Assembly: GCA_030522415.1 (NCBI GenBank)
Contig: CM060127.1
Span: 16,325,314-16,389,313 of the forward strand
Source: Channallabes apus
Lineage: Eukaryota > Chordata > Actinopteri > Siluriformes > Clariidae
DNA length: 64,000 nt
Direction of reading: 5' to 3'
Shown here: positions 61,918 to 64,000 of the stretch, in pieces
How positions within the stretch are numbered: the stretch's first letter is position 1
Layout of the letters: each line of letters begins with the position of its first letter
Position numbers and translations under genes: made by a program
The notes under the pieces: model-generated
The model's input: the letters and a program-made list of their open reading frames with translations, nothing else
What the model was told of the DNA's origin: nothing
The model's database searches: none

Positions 61918-62559
61918 TAACATCTTTTAAGCTCACAACACTGACTGGACAATCATGGACACATTCATACACACTTTCACTAAATACTCATACATCTGGA
62001 CAATTGCACATGTCACCTTTCATGCATATTTGCACAACCACTGACACTTTAATTCTATATACATATATACTCTATCTACCCTATATTTCTATATTTTTGC
62101 AATATTTTATTATGCCCTTATTGTACAGTTAATTTTACTAGTTAAAATTATTTTTTTAGTATTTCCTTTTTATTGATTATTTATTTTACGTACAAGCTTT
62201 TACTTTCTTTTATTTTATTTTCTTTTTTTAAGGTCACTGGCGGTCGTATAAAGCATTTCACTGCATATTATACTGTGTATGATTGTGTATGTGACTAATA
62301 AAATTTGAATTTGAATTTGAATTTGTTTTTCCTTAAAACGTGAAAGACCAAACTACCAAATTGAGGTTATATAGCGGTTTTCAAATTAAATGCGTTGTTT
62401 TAGATAAACTTGTGTGTCCAAGAATAATAATTTGACAAAATGAGTAAAAGTTAAAAAAGATAGATATCTTAAAATCTTAGAAGATAAAATCTTAGAAACA
62501 AAGTTTTGTTTTCTGTATGGTTGATGCCCTTTGCATTTTTGTTTGTCAACATCATAATG

Positions 62560-62850
62560 CTTAGCATTGTGGACTTACACCACCTGGGTTAGGGTTCGAT
62601 TCTCATGTCGGGCCTGTTTGAGTGGAGTTTACATGTTCTCCCTGTGCTTCGTGGGTTTCCTCCCACAGTGCCCATAGTGTGTGAGTGAGTAAGTGTGTGC
62701 GTGTGTGCCCTGCGATGGATTGATATCCTGTCCAGAATGTACAGAACCCTGTCTAGTGCCACGAGTCCCCTGTGATAGGCTCCAGGACCCCTGTGACCCT
62801 GTACAGGGTAAGCAGTATGGTGAATGAATGAATGACTGAGTGAGTATGAG
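62560..62850 (+). mobile_element. SINE-like repeat (family S1), deleted copy
   Basis: TTAGCATTGTGGACTTACACC, B-box-like GGGTTCGATTCTC (about 62590-62602), TTTACATGTTCTCCCTGTGC, CTGCGATGGATTG, GATAGGCTCCAGGACCCC and a GAATGAATGAATGA tail. It lacks the CAATCCAAAGATATGCAGG section. Confidence 0.7.
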
Positions 62851-62859
62851 TGAGTCAGC

Positions 62860-63470
62860 ACAGACACTTCATAACAGATCAGATAATGGCATCAACTAAG
62901 ACCTTTTGCAATATTTTCAACTTAACTGACTATGGTTAAATCAAAGTATAATAGAACATATAGATATAATAGATATGAGAACATTCTCCGACTGTGGGAG
63001 GAATGTTTTCTTTTATTTGCTATTTTTAATGAACATTAAAGAAAGGATGTAAATATTTCCTGAAAGACCTCAAGCATTTATTATAATTTTTTACCTATTT
63101 CTTGCTGCCATTTTCAAACTTGTCAGCTCACCCATGCCCATTACTCCTTTGCTATTATCTATTCATAGCCTAATAGTTCATGACCAGGTAGGCCAAAATC
63201 AAACTCCCCATATACAGTATATGCCTTGCTGCAATAAGTAAGTAAATAAACCTTAATACTCCTACCACAATCATACAAAAGGGGAATAAATTCAATGGTC
63301 ACCATTGGCCTCCAACAGTTGCCATTGGCCTCCATGGTCTTTAGTTGGACTACAGAGGCTCCTAGATGGATGGCTAATATAGAAGCGATTGGACCTGAAG
63401 GGGTTAATTGATAAACCTATTTTTTAAAGGGCAGAATTATGGTCCATCATCAAATGTTTATATAAAGTCA
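62860..63470. other. AT-rich intergenic stretch, no gene seen
   Basis: Nothing recognisable lies between the two SINE-like copies, apart from a short local duplication of CCATTGGCCTCCA near 63303-63334. Confidence 0.5.
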
Positions 63471-63479
63471 TGTCATGGT

Positions 63480-63863
63480 GGGCGTCACGGTGGTGCAGTG
63501 GTTAGCACTGTCGCCTTGCACCTCCAGGGTCTGGGTTCGATTCCCCGGCCAGGCTCGATTCCCGTCTCTGTGTGCATGGAGTTTGCATGTTCTCCCCGTG
63601 CTTGGTGGGTTTCCTCCGGGTACTCTGGTTTCCTCCCACAATCCAAAGATATGCAGGTTAGGCTAATTGGCATTCCTAAATTGCCCGTAGTGTGTGATTG
63701 GGTGTGTGAGTGCGCGTATGTGTGTGCCCTGCGATGGATTGGCACCCTGTCCAGGGTGTACCCCGCCTAGTGCCCGAAGTCTCCTGGGATAGGCTCCAGG
63801 TCCCCCGCGACCCTGAACACAGGATTAAGCGGTGTAGAAAATGAATGAATGAATGAATGAATA
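63480..63863 (+). mobile_element. SINE-like repeat (family S1), the most complete copy, with target duplication
   Basis: The head GGGCGTCACGGTGGTGCAG carries an A-box-like TGGTGCAGTGGTT (63491-63503) and a B-box GGGTTCGATTCC (63533-63544). The body runs to GATAGGCTCCAGGTCCCCC and ends in a GAAT tetranucleotide tail (about 63842-63861). GTCATGGTG occurs at 63472-63480 and again at 63864-63872, a 9-bp target-site duplication. Pol III boxes, a simple-repeat tail and this duplication fit a retroposed SINE. Confidence 0.82.
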
Positions 63864-63872
63864 GTCATGGTG

Positions 63873-64000
63873 AAAGATTTTATGGTGAATTTTTATCTCT
63901 GTTGCATATAAAAGGAAAAAAATATATATTTATTTCAAACTTATTTTCTTTTGCTATTCTGGGAAAGCTAATATATCTTTTGACCTATAAAGCATGAACA
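63873..64000. other. Window end, nothing recognised
   Basis: AT-rich DNA with no feature I can support. Confidence 0.5.

Larger units (their letters stand above)
59723..62325 (+). mobile_element. L2/CR1-group LINE, second copy, with a large internal deletion
   Basis: The element shares its 5' start (CGCCGGTGAGGTCGGCTGCC), coding order and TTTGAA-repeat tail (about 62303-62325) with the minus-strand copy at 12198-15606. Near 60456-60462 the endonuclease sequence jumps directly to the linker before the reverse transcriptase. This removes about 0.9 kb present in the other copy. The element is therefore 2.6 kb, against 3.4 kb. Confidence 0.87.

Overview
The window is vertebrate nuclear DNA, almost certainly from a teleost fish. 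It carries one split, vertebrate-type protein gene and about 60 kb of gene-poor DNA. That DNA is full of dinucleotide microsatellites, Tc1/mariner transposons in every state of decay, non-LTR retrotransposons and tRNA-derived SINEs. The mix of Tc1-like elements, L2- and RTE-type LINEs and long CA arrays fits an ostariophysan fish, perhaps a catfish. That placement is inference, because no sequence here is diagnostic of a species.

The only convincing host gene lies at 2.2-4.05 kb on the minus strand. It is a two-exon Scratch-family repressor, best matched to Scratch 1: a SNAG exon, a 1-kb intron and an exon with five zinc fingers. A TATA-like box lies upstream and an AATAAA signal downstream. 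I found no other host coding exon.

Region by region: 1-2 kb is AT-rich 3' flank. 2-4.7 kb is the Scratch gene. 4.7-11.9 kb holds a SINE and old DNA-transposon pieces. 12.2-15.6 kb is a nearly full-length but dead L2-like LINE on the minus strand. 17-20 kb, 24.4-24.7 kb, 28.5-29.8 kb, 34.5-35.0 kb, 36.1-36.7 kb, 42.4-43.4 kb, 44.1-44.5 kb, 48.6-50.5 kb and 55.3-57.4 kb are non-repetitive, better GC-balanced blocks. They look like candidate conserved regulatory elements in a gene desert. 31.1-32.5 kb is a dead Tc1-like transposon. 32.8-33.5 and 44.9-45.8 kb are two copies of one decayed Tc1-like family, the second carrying a hAT-type MITE. 51.35-53.91 kb is a Tc1-like transposon invaded by an RTE LINE fragment. 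54.0-54.9 and 58.8-59.6 kb are further Tc1 remnants. 59.7-62.3 kb is a second, internally deleted copy of the L2-like LINE. The window ends in copies of a SINE-like family.

No bacterial-style operon, CRISPR array or new multi-gene system is visible. The most unusual structures are an RTE insertion flanked by a 108-bp direct duplication, an inverted duplication folded into the endonuclease region of a LINE, and a SINE whose 3' tail matches the 3' end of the RTE LINE.
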